Source: Fictibacillus aquaticus (GTDB lineage: Bacteria; Bacillota; Bacilli; Bacillales; Fictibacillaceae). From it: a stretch of 64,000 nucleotides of DNA. Where the stretch lies: positions 496,001-560,000 of the forward strand of contig NZ_NOII01000003.1 of assembly GCF_002245695.1 (NCBI RefSeq), read 5' to 3'. The notes beneath the pieces are model-generated. The model worked only from the letters and a program-made list of their open reading frames with translations, was not told the origin of the DNA and ran no database searches. This document shows positions 46,756 through 55,971 of this stretch, piece by piece; within the stretch, counting starts at the first letter, position 1; every line of letters starts with the position of its first letter. A program made the translations under genes and the position numbers.

Positions 46756-47520
46756 ATGATTGATATACACTGTCATATTCTCCCTGGAGTCGACGATGGT
46801 CCTGCGGAAATGTCTGAAGCCATCGAATTGGCTGAACATGCCGTTCAGGAAGGCATCACCACGATTATTGCCACGCCGCACCACAATTCTCGTTACAGCA
46901 ACAATAAAAGCAAAATTCTTGATGAGGTTCAGCGGTTAAACAAAGCTTTAACAGATCGAAATATCCCGCTTAACGTACTGCCTGGTCAAGAGATTCGTAT
47001 TATCGGCGAGTTTCTAAACGCATACGAAACAGACGAACTGCTTACCGTCAATAACGGCAATCAGTACGTACTTGTAGAATTACCCTTTAGTGAAGTACCG
47101 CATTACACTGAACAGCTGCTGTTCGATATCCAGCTAAAAGGCCTTGTGCCTGTTATCGTCCATCCAGAACGAAACACCGAGCTCATGAACAATCCTGATC
47201 GATTGTATAAGCTCGTTAAAAACGGCGCCCTTACCCAAATCACATCAGGAGCCTATGTAGGAAAACTCGGAAGAAAAGTGAAAAGCTTCTCCCGTAAAAT
47301 CATCGAACACAATCTGGCTCACTTTATTGCAAGTGATGCACATGATATACATAAACGCGGCTTCTATTTGAGACAAGCTTACGAACAGATTCAAAAAGAG
47401 TTCGGGACTTCCACACGATATTATTTCGAGGAAAACGCTGAACTTCTGACCGCAGGAAAGAACGTCATGAAAGAAGTACCTGAAAAATTTAAAAAGCGCT
47501 CTTTTGCGTGGTTTAGTTAA
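46756..47520 (+). CDS. PHP-family tyrosine phosphatase (CpsB/CapC/YwqE)
   Basis: A 254-residue manganese-dependent phosphatase of the PHP superfamily: MIDIHCHILPGVDDGPAEM, TPHHNSRY, LPGQEIRI, VIVHPERN and FIASDAHD supply the His/Asp/Glu metal ligands. It dephosphorylates the BY-kinase and completes the control triad. ATG 46756 is chosen, as GGAAGGATG precedes it and the MIDIHCHILPG start is universal in the family. Confidence 0.94.
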   Translation: MIDIHCHILPGVDDGPAEMSEAIELAEHAVQEGITTIIATPHHNSRYSNNKSKILDEVQRLNKALTDRNIPLNVLPGQEIRIIGEFLNAYETDELLTVNNGNQYVLVELPFSEVPHYTEQLLFDIQLKGLVPVIVHPERNTELMNNPDRLYKLVKNGALTQITSGAYVGKLGRKVKSFSRKIIEHNLAHFIASDAHDIHKRGFYLRQAYEQIQKEFGTSTRYYFEENAELLTAGKNVMKEVPEKFKKRSFAWFS

Positions 47521-47551
47521 CAAAGTAAATATTCAAGAAGGAGAACTGTAT

Positions 47552-48193
47552 ATGTCTGAAGTTCTCACAATGATTGTGCCGGTGTTAGGTAAACAGCCCT
47601 TTATAATGAATAACCTTACCGCTCTCTTTAAAGAAGCAATCGAAATAGGAATAAAGGATATCGTTTTTGTTACCGATATAGAAGGTATAGCAGATACGGT
47701 GCTTTTAAATTGGGTAAATCATAAACAGCTTAATATTCATTGTATATATGATTCGTCTATCAAGCACATAGGAGAGACGGTATTATGTTGCAAGGATTAT
47801 ATAAAGGATGAAGCATTTGCTTTAATATTGGATAATGAGCTGCAAATTAAAACGTTGATAAACCAGCATCTAGAAACAGGAGCATCTATTATAGGCGTTC
47901 AGTCAGTTCATAACGCAAAGTCTAAAGAGTATGGGGTTATTCAACCTTCTAGTCATTTTAGTTCGCTGTATGGAATCAAAGAGATTTCAAACATAGGTTA
48001 TGTTGAGAAAGAAACTACACTCATAATGACAGGACAATATATCCTTTCACCAGATATTATGCGTTACATAAAAAAATCATTAGACCGAGCATCAGCTAGC
48101 GAGCTGTTTTATCAAGCCGTTAGGTTGCTAAACGATTACCAACGTGTATTTGCTTTTGAAGCAACCGTACTGCAAAAAGAAGTACTTATATAA
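47552..48193 (+). CDS. GalU/GtaB-like protein lacking the catalytic loop (probable pseudoenzyme)
   Basis: A 213-residue protein that aligns by eye along most of UTP-glucose-1-phosphate uridylyltransferase: EAIEIGIKDIVFVT, AFALILDNELQ, GASIIGVQSVHNAKSKEYGV, YGIKEIS and MTGQYILSPDIMRYIKKS, then ELFYQAVRLLNDYQRVFAFE. The glycine-rich nucleotide-binding loop GLGTRFLPATKA is missing (here VPVLGKQPFIMNN), and the GDD metal site reads DNE. It is about 75 residues shorter than GalU. Catalysis is therefore unlikely; a regulatory or partner role is possible. ATG 47552 has AAGGAGAAC upstream. Confidence 0.7.
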   Translation: MSEVLTMIVPVLGKQPFIMNNLTALFKEAIEIGIKDIVFVTDIEGIADTVLLNWVNHKQLNIHCIYDSSIKHIGETVLCCKDYIKDEAFALILDNELQIKTLINQHLETGASIIGVQSVHNAKSKEYGVIQPSSHFSSLYGIKEISNIGYVEKETTLIMTGQYILSPDIMRYIKKSLDRASASELFYQAVRLLNDYQRVFAFEATVLQKEVLI

Positions 48194-48211
48194 CAAAGGA
48201 GGAAAGTAGTA

Positions 48212-50035
48212 GTGAGCTACGGAAAACGATTAACTTCCTTAATCTTAATAGATTCAATCATTGTACTGGTGTCCATTTACATGTCACATTTTTTCCTTAA
48301 TCCATATATGACAAAAGTAGATGGAATACTAATTACTAGCTCATTGGTATTGCTGCTCAGTCATCACCTTTTCTCCCATTTGTTAAAATTCTATCGACGT
48401 GCTTGGCGTTATGCCAGTTTGGAAGAATTGGCTGGAATTATAACCATTGTAACAAGTTCTGTTATGTTGACTGTTATTACTCAGCTAACCTTTTACACAA
48501 ACGTATATGAAAGAGCATTGATCATAACATGGATGATTCATGTCATGTTCATGGGAGGTGTGCGTTTTGCATGGAGATACTATGTAGGAGCAAAGCATTA
48601 TCAAATGAGGAAAGCCACCCCTGGAAAGCGGACTCTAATAATAGGAGCAGGTGCTGCTGGTCGCATGTTAGCACGACAATTGAAGTCAAGTGAACAAACA
48701 GAATTGCAGCCAGTAGCATTCATTGACGACAATCCAGTACTATCTCAGTTAACAATTTCAGGTATTGATGTAGTAGGAACTATTAACGATATAGAACGAA
48801 TTGTAGAAACGAAACAAGTACAGCATATTATTATCGCTATTCCTTCACTAGGTCAAAAACGATTGAATGAAATTATTACTGATGCAAAAAAACACTGTGA
48901 GCATGTTCAAATACTACCTAAAATTGAGGATTTAGTACTTGGGAATGTTTCTATTAACTCGATTAGAGATGTCTCCATAGAAGACTTGCTAGGCCGTGAA
49001 CCTGTTCAGCTGGATGTAGATGGGATATCTGAAAAAATTGAAGGCCACACAGTGTTAGTTACGGGTGCTGGGGGATCAATCGGTTCTGAGATTTGCCGCC
49101 AGGTGTCTAAGTTTAATCCTTCAATCATTGTGCTTCTCGGACACGGAGAATACAGCATCTATAATATTGAAAAAGAACTAATAGCTACATATACTCACAT
49201 TCAATTCCCTACTGAAATTGCAGATATCCAAGACCGGGAAAAGATGTTTGAAATCATGCAAAAATACAAACCTGCATTTGTTTATCATGCAGCCGCCCAT
49301 AAACATGTACCGTTAATGGAACGTAATCCAGAAGCTGCTATTAAGAACAATATAATCGGCACTAAGAATGTGGCTGAAGCTGCAGATGCGGCTGGTGTAG
49401 ATACATTTGTCATGATCTCCACCGACAAAGCGGTTAACCCGACAAACGTAATGGGAGCAACTAAACGCTTAGCGGAAATGATTGTTCAAGACCTTGATCA
49501 ACGAAGCAACACAAAGTTTGTAGCGGTTCGCTTTGGTAACGTTCTAGGAAGCCGCGGAAGTGTAATTCCGCTCTTCAAAGAGCAGATTAAAAAAGGTGGT
49601 CCAGTCACAATCACTCACCCAGATATGGTTAGATATTTCATGACTATACCAGAGGCGTCACGTTTAGTGATCCAGGCAAGCTCTTTGGCATGGGGAGGCG
49701 AAATCTTTGTGCTTGATATGGGAGAATCGGTAAAAATTATAAATCTTGCAAGGAACCTTATTAAGCTATCAGGTTTTACGGAAGAAGAGATTGGTATTTC
49801 GTTTAGCGGGATAAGGCCGGGTGAGAAGATGTACGAAGAATTGCTCGGGGAGGATGAGATTCACAGTAAGCAGGTGTTCCCTAAAATCTACATCGGGAAA
49901 ACAGCGCACTTATATATAGAAGAAATTAAGGATTTAATAAAAGATTTCTCCAATTTAAATAATGAAGTATTACGAAGGATATTAATCGATTTAGCTAATA
50001 ATAAGGCTAATTCTAGAATCGTAGAAGTTGTTTGA
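48212..50035 (+). CDS. Membrane nucleotide-sugar 4,6-dehydratase (EpsC/CapD/PglF type)
   Basis: A 607-residue protein. Four membrane helices (about 10-130) are followed by a first Rossmann region (TLIIGAGAAGRMLARQL) and a C-terminal short-chain dehydrogenase domain with VTGAGGSIGSEICRQ and STDKAVNPTNVMGATKRLAE, the catalytic block of retaining UDP-GlcNAc 4,6-dehydratases. It makes a UDP-4-keto-6-deoxy-GlcNAc, the precursor of bacillosamine-type sugars. The start is GTG 48212 behind AAAGGAGG. The downstream aminotransferase would use its product. Confidence 0.93.
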   Translation: MSYGKRLTSLILIDSIIVLVSIYMSHFFLNPYMTKVDGILITSSLVLLLSHHLFSHLLKFYRRAWRYASLEELAGIITIVTSSVMLTVITQLTFYTNVYERALIITWMIHVMFMGGVRFAWRYYVGAKHYQMRKATPGKRTLIIGAGAAGRMLARQLKSSEQTELQPVAFIDDNPVLSQLTISGIDVVGTINDIERIVETKQVQHIIIAIPSLGQKRLNEIITDAKKHCEHVQILPKIEDLVLGNVSINSIRDVSIEDLLGREPVQLDVDGISEKIEGHTVLVTGAGGSIGSEICRQVSKFNPSIIVLLGHGEYSIYNIEKELIATYTHIQFPTEIADIQDREKMFEIMQKYKPAFVYHAAAHKHVPLMERNPEAAIKNNIIGTKNVAEAADAAGVDTFVMISTDKAVNPTNVMGATKRLAEMIVQDLDQRSNTKFVAVRFGNVLGSRGSVIPLFKEQIKKGGPVTITHPDMVRYFMTIPEASRLVIQASSLAWGGEIFVLDMGESVKIINLARNLIKLSGFTEEEIGISFSGIRPGEKMYEELLGEDEIHSKQVFPKIYIGKTAHLYIEEIKDLIKDFSNLNNEVLRRILIDLANNKANSRIVEVV

Positions 50036-50164
50036 AAATAAGTTGCAGGTATTAAAAAGATGCCTGCAACTATTTCATGTTTAGCAGGTTCATGAGTTTA
50101 TTAACCAGCCGCTATTAAGCTCTGGCATCAATAATTTTATATTAAAGATTAGAGAGGGAATTGT

Positions 50165-51409
50165 ATGTCAATTACACAAGTACGAAACATACCTTTTTCA
50201 CCACCAGATATCTCAGAAGCTGAAATTGAAGAAGTAATTAAAACGATGAAATCGGGCTGGATAACAACTGGTCCACGAACTAAGGAATTTGAAAAGAGGA
50301 TAGCTGATTTTACTGGAACTAAAAAGGCAGCATGTTTAAATTCAGCTACAGCAGCAATGGAATTAACGCTTAGAATTTTAGGAATTGGGCCCGGAGACGA
50401 AGTAATTACATCAGCATACACTTATACAGCATCGGCTTCTGTAATAGACCATGTAGGAGCAAAAATAGTGCTTGTGGATACAGCTCCTAATTCTTTTGAA
50501 ATGGATTATAATCAATTAAAAAATGCGATAAATGAGAATACAAAAGCCATTATTCCTGTAGATTTAGCTGGAAAGATGTGCGACTATGACATTATTTTCA
50601 AAATCGTTGAGAGTAAGAAAAAATTATTTGTTCCAAAAAATGATTTACAAAAAAAGATTAATCGTATCGTTATAATGACGGATGCTGCACATGCCTTTGG
50701 AGCAGAACGAAAAGGGAAGAAATGTGGGCAAGCCGCTGATTTTACTTGCTTTTCTTTTCATGCGGTAAAAAATCTTACGACTGCAGAAGGTGGAGCGGTT
50801 GTATGGAATCCTGAATTAAATGTAGACGATGAATGGTTATACAAGCAATATATGCTATATAGTCTTCATGGACAATCAAAGGACGCGCTTGCAAAAACGC
50901 AAATCGGGGCTTGGGAGTATGATATTGTTTTTCCAGCTTATAAATGCAATATGACTGATTTAACAGCAGGCGTTGGACTAGTTCAATTAGAACGATATGA
51001 AGAATTAATGGAGAGAAGAAAAACCATTATAAAAAAGTATGATGAAGCATTTTTAACCATAGGATTAGATAGTTTGACACATTATGGGGAAAACTTTTCT
51101 TCATCAGGACATTTATATTTAACCAGATTACCTGGACTACAAGAGGATCAGCGAAATAAAATAATTATTCAAATGGCTGAACTCGGGATAGCTTGTAATG
51201 TCCATTACAAACCTTTACCAATGTTTACAGCTTACAAAAATCTGGGTTTTAATATGAAAGACTTTCCGAATGCATTTAATATGTATAAAAATGAGGTTAC
51301 TCTTCCATTGCATACGCTATTAAGTGATGAAGATGTCGATTATATTATAAGCTGCTACCAGAATATTATTGTTAATCTTAAAAATAATATTCCTCAAAAG
51401 GAGTATTAA
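50165..51409 (+). CDS. DegT/DnrJ/EryC1/StrS sugar aminotransferase
   Basis: A 414-residue PLP enzyme: FSPPDISEAEIEEVIKTMKS at the start, GDEVITSAYTYTASASVI, DAAHAFGAERKG (PLP-ring contact) and CFSFHAVKNLTTAEGG with the PLP lysine. It transfers an amino group to 4-keto sugars such as the UDP-4-keto-6-deoxy-GlcNAc made by the gene before it. A 38-residue insertion between Walker-like segments (KKLFVPKNDLQKKINRI) is unusual. From here on the genes look much more AT-rich than the first part of the operon. Confidence 0.93.
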   Translation: MSITQVRNIPFSPPDISEAEIEEVIKTMKSGWITTGPRTKEFEKRIADFTGTKKAACLNSATAAMELTLRILGIGPGDEVITSAYTYTASASVIDHVGAKIVLVDTAPNSFEMDYNQLKNAINENTKAIIPVDLAGKMCDYDIIFKIVESKKKLFVPKNDLQKKINRIVIMTDAAHAFGAERKGKKCGQAADFTCFSFHAVKNLTTAEGGAVVWNPELNVDDEWLYKQYMLYSLHGQSKDALAKTQIGAWEYDIVFPAYKCNMTDLTAGVGLVQLERYEELMERRKTIIKKYDEAFLTIGLDSLTHYGENFSSSGHLYLTRLPGLQEDQRNKIIIQMAELGIACNVHYKPLPMFTAYKNLGFNMKDFPNAFNMYKNEVTLPLHTLLSDEDVDYIISCYQNIIVNLKNNIPQKEY

Positions 51410-51410
51410 A

Positions 51411-52031
51411 ATGTATAAAATGTTTATTAAAAGAATTATAGATTTAATTTTAGCTTTTATTCTATTGCCATTTTGGTTTTTATTTTTATTGATTGTTGGT
51501 CCTTGTATATACTTTCAAGATAGAGGATCAATTTTTTATATCGCCCCAAGGCTCGGGAAAAACGGGAAGAAATTCAATATGTTTAAATTTCGCACTATGT
51601 ATGTAAACGCTCCTGATTTAAGAAATAATGATAGATCTACATTTAGCTCTGAAGATGATTTAAGGCTTACTAAGATAGGAAAACTTATTAGAAAAACCAG
51701 TTTAGATGAGACACCGCAGCTTTTAAATATACTAAAAGGCGATATGAGTTTTATAGGACCTAGACCTGATTTGCCTGAGGCTAAAGAAATATATAGCAAC
51801 ATGGAAAAGAAAAAACTAAATGTAAGGCCGGGCGTTACTGGCTATAATCAGGCTTATTATAGAAACTCTGCCACCACCAAGGAGAAATTTAGAAATGATG
51901 TGTATTATGTAGACAATATTTCTTTGGTTTTAGATTTAAAAATATTTTTTTCAACTTTAAAAAATGTTGCTTTAAGAAAAAATGTTTTTAATAACAAAAC
52001 AACTTTAAATAGTCGAGGTATAGACAAGTGA
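51411..52031 (+). CDS. Undecaprenyl-phosphate sugar-1-phosphate transferase (PglC/WcaJ family)
   Basis: A 206-residue monotopic phosphoglycosyl transferase: one re-entrant hydrophobic N-terminus (IIDLILAFILLPFWFLFLLI), then KFNMFKFRTMYVNAP, KIGKLIRKTSLDETPQLLNI with the catalytic Asp-Glu pair, GDMSFIGPRPDLPE and NVRPGVTGYNQ. The short PglC-like size fits a bacillosamine-like donor. It starts the lipid-linked repeat unit. ATG 51411 follows AAAAGGAG. It overlaps the GNAT gene by 4 bp. Confidence 0.93.
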   Translation: MYKMFIKRIIDLILAFILLPFWFLFLLIVGPCIYFQDRGSIFYIAPRLGKNGKKFNMFKFRTMYVNAPDLRNNDRSTFSSEDDLRLTKIGKLIRKTSLDETPQLLNILKGDMSFIGPRPDLPEAKEIYSNMEKKKLNVRPGVTGYNQAYYRNSATTKEKFRNDVYYVDNISLVLDLKIFFSTLKNVALRKNVFNNKTTLNSRGIDK

Positions 52032-52543
52032 TAATTGGAAATAGAGTCCAACTGATTGCATTAAATGAAGAATGCTTAAGTTTAACATTAAATTGGATAA
52101 ACGACCCTGACATTAGAATATTTACAGGAGCAAGATTCCCAGTCTCTATTTATGAACATGAACATTGGTTTAAAGCAAAAGCAACCGATAAATATAATAA
52201 AACATATGCAATCCAAATGATAAATTCAAAAAAAATAATAGGGTTAGTAGGGAATACTGAATATGATCCGATAAATAAAACTACTTATCCCTTTATTTAT
52301 ATTGGTGAAAAAGAGAACCAAGGTAAAGGGATTGGCCAAGAAGCTTTTTCTCTATTTTTAGACTTCTGTTTTAACACATTAAATGTAAGAAGAGTTTATG
52401 GATATCTTTTCGAGTATAATGCAGCCTCAAGAAATATGCTGGAAAAGTGCGGTTATACGCTTGAAGGTGTACTAAATGAACATTGGTATAAAGATGGTAA
52501 GTATCATAATGTTCTCTTAATGGGACGTGTTATAAATAAATGA
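52028..52543 (+). CDS. GNAT acetyltransferase of the polysaccharide cluster
   Basis: A 171-residue RimJ/RimL-like GNAT: LNWINDPDIRIFTGARFPVS at the start, then GEKENQGKGIGQEAFSLFLD (acetyl-CoA loop) and NAASRNMLEKCGYTLEGVLN. Its place between the phosphoglycosyl transferase and an ATP-grasp ligase, with 4-bp overlaps on both sides, suggests it N-acetylates the 4-amino sugar. PglD in Campylobacter does this with an unrelated left-handed beta-helix fold; WecD is a GNAT example. The start is GTG in a GTGA overlap. Confidence 0.88.
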   Translation: MIIGNRVQLIALNEECLSLTLNWINDPDIRIFTGARFPVSIYEHEHWFKAKATDKYNKTYAIQMINSKKIIGLVGNTEYDPINKTTYPFIYIGEKENQGKGIGQEAFSLFLDFCFNTLNVRRVYGYLFEYNAASRNMLEKCGYTLEGVLNEHWYKDGKYHNVLLMGRVINK

Positions 52544-53745
52544 AAAAAATTATGATTTTGGGCGCAAGCATATTGCAAGTCCCAGCTATAAAAAAAGCAA
52601 AAGAAATGGGATTTCAAGTAATAGCTGTAGATAAAGACATAAATGCTGTAGGTTTTGAATTTGCAGATATTAAGTTAGTGATCAGTACCATTGACACACC
52701 AAGGGTTCTAGAAGCTGCAAAAAAATATCAAATTGATAGTATTATGACGGTCGCTTCTGACCTTCCAATGAGAACTGTTGCGAAAGTAGCTCAGAAATTG
52801 TCACTAAAAAGTATTAGTATAGAAACATCAATGATCGCAACTAATAAAGGACTTATGAGAGATTGTTTAAAAGATAATTCGGTTCCCATACCATATTTTA
52901 CAAGAGTGGGTGGATATGACGATTTTTTGAAATCAGTACTGTACTTTAATGGGAAAGTAATTACAAAACCGGCAGACAATTCAGGAAGTAGAGGCGTTTA
53001 TTTAATAGACAATAAAAGTGATAGTAATATTGAATTTGCGTTTAATTATGCAAAGGAAAACTCCAGAAATGGTGAAATACTAATAGAAGAATTTATGGAA
53101 GGACCTGAAGTGAGCGTTGAATCCATTAGCATAGATGGCAAGGTAAATATCATTGCGATTACAGACAAACTAACAACGGGAGCACCGGGCTTTGTTGAAA
53201 TGGGTCATTCTCAACCATCTATGCTAAATCGAGAGATAAAAAAAGAAATTGAAATAATAACTAGGAAAGCAATTCAAGCAATAGGACTTAATGATGGTCC
53301 TGCTCACACAGAAATTATTATTACGAATGAAGGTCCTAAAATAGTTGAGATTGGAGCAAGACTTGGTGGAGATAATATTTCTAGTCATCTAGTTCCACTA
53401 TCTACTGGTATAGATATGATTAAAGCATGTATTGAGATTGCATCAGGAGAAGCACCTGTAATTAAGAAAAAACTATCTAAGGGATCAGCAATAAGATATA
53501 TTAAAGCGCCAAAAGGGAAAATAAAAGAGATTCAGGGTATTAATAAGGCAACAAAAATAAATGGTGTTAACAAAGTAGTGCTACTAAAGAATGTAGGGGA
53601 ATATTCCGTAAATATAGAAAGCAGCCTTGATAGAATTGGATATATAATTGCGCAGGCAAGTGATGTGGAGAAAGCAATTAAAATATGTGAGGAAGCAATT
53701 AATTCTATATTTATTTCAGTGGAAAATCAGGTGGAACATCAATGA
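52540..53745 (+). CDS. ATP-grasp ligase of the polysaccharide cluster
   Basis: A 401-residue ATP-grasp protein. It has an N-terminal preATP-grasp Rossmann region (IMILGASILQVPAIKKAKEM), an ATP-grasp core (ITKPADNSGSRGVYLI, then ILIEEFMEGPEVSVESISID) and metal ligands in TEIIITNEGPKIVEIGARLG. It resembles carbamoyl-phosphate-synthase-like and L-amino-acid ligase proteins. In glycan clusters such enzymes can attach amino acids or other acids to amino sugars; that role is inferred here. Overlaps both neighbours by 4 bp. Confidence 0.87.
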   Translation: MKKIMILGASILQVPAIKKAKEMGFQVIAVDKDINAVGFEFADIKLVISTIDTPRVLEAAKKYQIDSIMTVASDLPMRTVAKVAQKLSLKSISIETSMIATNKGLMRDCLKDNSVPIPYFTRVGGYDDFLKSVLYFNGKVITKPADNSGSRGVYLIDNKSDSNIEFAFNYAKENSRNGEILIEEFMEGPEVSVESISIDGKVNIIAITDKLTTGAPGFVEMGHSQPSMLNREIKKEIEIITRKAIQAIGLNDGPAHTEIIITNEGPKIVEIGARLGGDNISSHLVPLSTGIDMIKACIEIASGEAPVIKKKLSKGSAIRYIKAPKGKIKEIQGINKATKINGVNKVVLLKNVGEYSVNIESSLDRIGYIIAQASDVEKAIKICEEAINSIFISVENQVEHQ

Positions 53746-54935
53746 AAGTATTATACATTGCAACTTCTTTTCCGGAACCAAACAAAGGAGCAACAATCTA
53801 CACAGATTTAGCTGAAGAACTTCATAAATCAGGTCATGAAGTGGTTGTTGCAGTAACCAATCAAGAAAGCACTAGAAAAAAAACGCAAATCAAATATGAA
53901 CGAGGGTTTGAAGTGTTACGAATTAATGTTGGTAATTACTTTGATGTCGGTTTTATACAAAAAGGAATTACGACATTAAGAATACCAGCATTAATGAAAA
54001 GAGGAATTTCTAGATTTTTAAAGAATCGAACATTCGATTTTATTTTATTTGAAGCCCCTCCAGTGACAAATGGTAAGCTAGTTAATTGGGCGAAAAGAAT
54101 GTTTAAATGCCCTGCTTATTTAATGTTAAAAGATATTTTCCCGCAAAATGCTATTGATCTAGGGATTATAAAAAAAGGGAGCCTTTTGGAGAAGTATTTT
54201 AACATTAAAGAACATCAACTTTTCAAAACAGCTGATTATATAGGATGTATGTCAGTAGCTAATAAAAATTTTATTATTGACAATAATGTTTGGTTAAACA
54301 AAGATAAAATCGAGTTGTTTCCAAATACTAAAAAAATTAAATCAATACAAACGATGAAACCCAATATAAGAAAAGATTTAAATATACCTGAAGAGGCATG
54401 TGTCTTTCTTTTTGGTGGTAACATGGGAAAACCACAATATATTGATCTGCATTGTCATGCTGTTCTACAATGCAAAAATCAAAAAAATATCTTTTTTCTG
54501 TTCGTGGGCAGAGGAACTGATAGATATAAATTAGAAGAAACAATAAAAGAACATAACATATCTAATGCGTTAGTTATTGAAAATCTACCAAGAGATCAAT
54601 ATGAAGATATTATGCAGTCAAGTGATGTAGGTTTAATAACTTTAGATCCCAGATTTACTATTCCAAATTATCCTTCACGCATACTATCTTATATGGAATA
54701 TGCTAAACCTATACTTGCTGCAACAGACAAAGTCACAGACCTGAAAAATTTGCTGGAAGAAGTAGATTGCGGTGGATGGGTTTGGTCAGGAGATAAAGAA
54801 GGTTTTGTGAGAAAAATCAAAGAAATGGCAAATAATTCACATATCTACAAACAAGGATTAAATGGTCGGGAATATATTGAAAACCACTTTAATGTAAGGA
54901 AGTCTGTAGAAATTTTAGAAAATCACTTCAATTAA
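53742..54935 (+). CDS. Family-4-like (WbuB-type) glycosyltransferase
   Basis: A 397-residue GT-B enzyme: ATSFPEPNKGATIYTDLAEE at the N-terminus, YLMLKDIFPQNAIDLGI (a WbuB-like motif), FLFGGNMGKPQYIDLHC opening the nucleotide-binding half, and PRDQYEDIMQSSDVGL with PSRILSYMEYAKPILA as the donor site. WbuB relatives transfer L-FucNAc, which fits the CapEFG genes that follow. Overlaps the ATP-grasp gene by 4 bp. Confidence 0.9.
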   Translation: MKVLYIATSFPEPNKGATIYTDLAEELHKSGHEVVVAVTNQESTRKKTQIKYERGFEVLRINVGNYFDVGFIQKGITTLRIPALMKRGISRFLKNRTFDFILFEAPPVTNGKLVNWAKRMFKCPAYLMLKDIFPQNAIDLGIIKKGSLLEKYFNIKEHQLFKTADYIGCMSVANKNFIIDNNVWLNKDKIELFPNTKKIKSIQTMKPNIRKDLNIPEEACVFLFGGNMGKPQYIDLHCHAVLQCKNQKNIFFLFVGRGTDRYKLEETIKEHNISNALVIENLPRDQYEDIMQSSDVGLITLDPRFTIPNYPSRILSYMEYAKPILAATDKVTDLKNLLEEVDCGGWVWSGDKEGFVRKIKEMANNSHIYKQGLNGREYIENHFNVRKSVEILENHFN

Positions 54936-54948
54936 AAGAGGAGTAAAA

Positions 54949-55971
54949 ATGTTTAATAACAAAACACTACTAATAACCGGTGGAACAGGTTCGTTTGGCA
55001 ATGCAGTTATGGAACGATTTTTAGACTCTGATATTAAAGAAATTCGAATTTTTTCTCGGGATGAAAAAAAGCAAGATGATATGAGGAAAAAATATAGAAA
55101 CAATAAGTTGAAATTCTATATTGGAGATGTGCGAGATCTTGCCAGTGTAAAGAATGCAATGCATGGAGTGGACTATATATTCCATGCAGCAGCTTTAAAG
55201 CAAGTTCCTTCATGCGAGTTTTTTCCCATGGAAGCAGTGAAAACAAACGTAATTGGTACAGACAATGTACTTACTGCAGCTATAGAATATGGAATAAAAA
55301 AGGTGATTTGCCTTTCTACGGATAAGGCTGCCTATCCAATTAATGCTATGGGTATCTCTAAAGCAATGATGGAAAAAGTTTTTGTAGCAAAATCAAAAAC
55401 GGTAGATCCAGAAAGAACTCATATTTGCGGAACACGTTATGGAAATGTTATGGCATCTCGTGGCTCCGTGATCCCTTTATTTATAGACCAAATTAAAAAG
55501 GGTGAACCTTTGACTGTAACTGATCCAAATATGACAAGGTTTTTGATGAGCTTGGAAGAAGCAGTTGAGTTAGTTGTATTCGCCTTCCAAAATGCTATTG
55601 CTGGAGATGTTATGGTTCAGAAAGCACCAGCTTGTACAATCGGTGATCTTGCTAAGGCTTTAAAAGAACTATTCAATGCTGATAACGAAATTAAAGTAAT
55701 TGGCACGAGACATGGTGAAAAACTTTATGAAACTCTTCTAACAAGGGAAGAACATATTGTTGCCGAAGATTTTGGTGGATTTTACAGAGTGCCAGCAGAC
55801 CAACGTGATTTAAACTATGATAAGTACTTTGCTGAAGGTGATCGTGAGCTCTCTACAGAGGATGAATACAATTCACATAATACAATTCAACTAAATGTAG
55901 AGCAAATCAAGAAAAAACTTCTCGAGCTTGAATATGTACGCAATGAAATTAAAGGCTGGGTTTATTCGTGA
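54949..55971 (+). CDS. capE: UDP-GlcNAc 4,6-dehydratase/5-epimerase (CapE/FnlA)
   Basis: A 340-residue short-chain dehydrogenase: LLITGGTGSFGNAVMERFL (NAD site), DYIFHAAALKQVPSCEFFP and STDKAAYPINAMGISKAMME (catalytic block). The length and these motifs match CapE/FnlA/WbjB, which makes the first intermediate in UDP-L-FucNAc synthesis. CapF and CapG follow directly, confirming the pathway. AGAGGAG precedes the ATG. It is a second 4,6-dehydratase in the operon, of a different type from that at 48212. Confidence 0.94.
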   Translation: MFNNKTLLITGGTGSFGNAVMERFLDSDIKEIRIFSRDEKKQDDMRKKYRNNKLKFYIGDVRDLASVKNAMHGVDYIFHAAALKQVPSCEFFPMEAVKTNVIGTDNVLTAAIEYGIKKVICLSTDKAAYPINAMGISKAMMEKVFVAKSKTVDPERTHICGTRYGNVMASRGSVIPLFIDQIKKGEPLTVTDPNMTRFLMSLEEAVELVVFAFQNAIAGDVMVQKAPACTIGDLAKALKELFNADNEIKVIGTRHGEKLYETLLTREEHIVAEDFGGFYRVPADQRDLNYDKYFAEGDRELSTEDEYNSHNTIQLNVEQIKKKLLELEYVRNEIKGWVYS

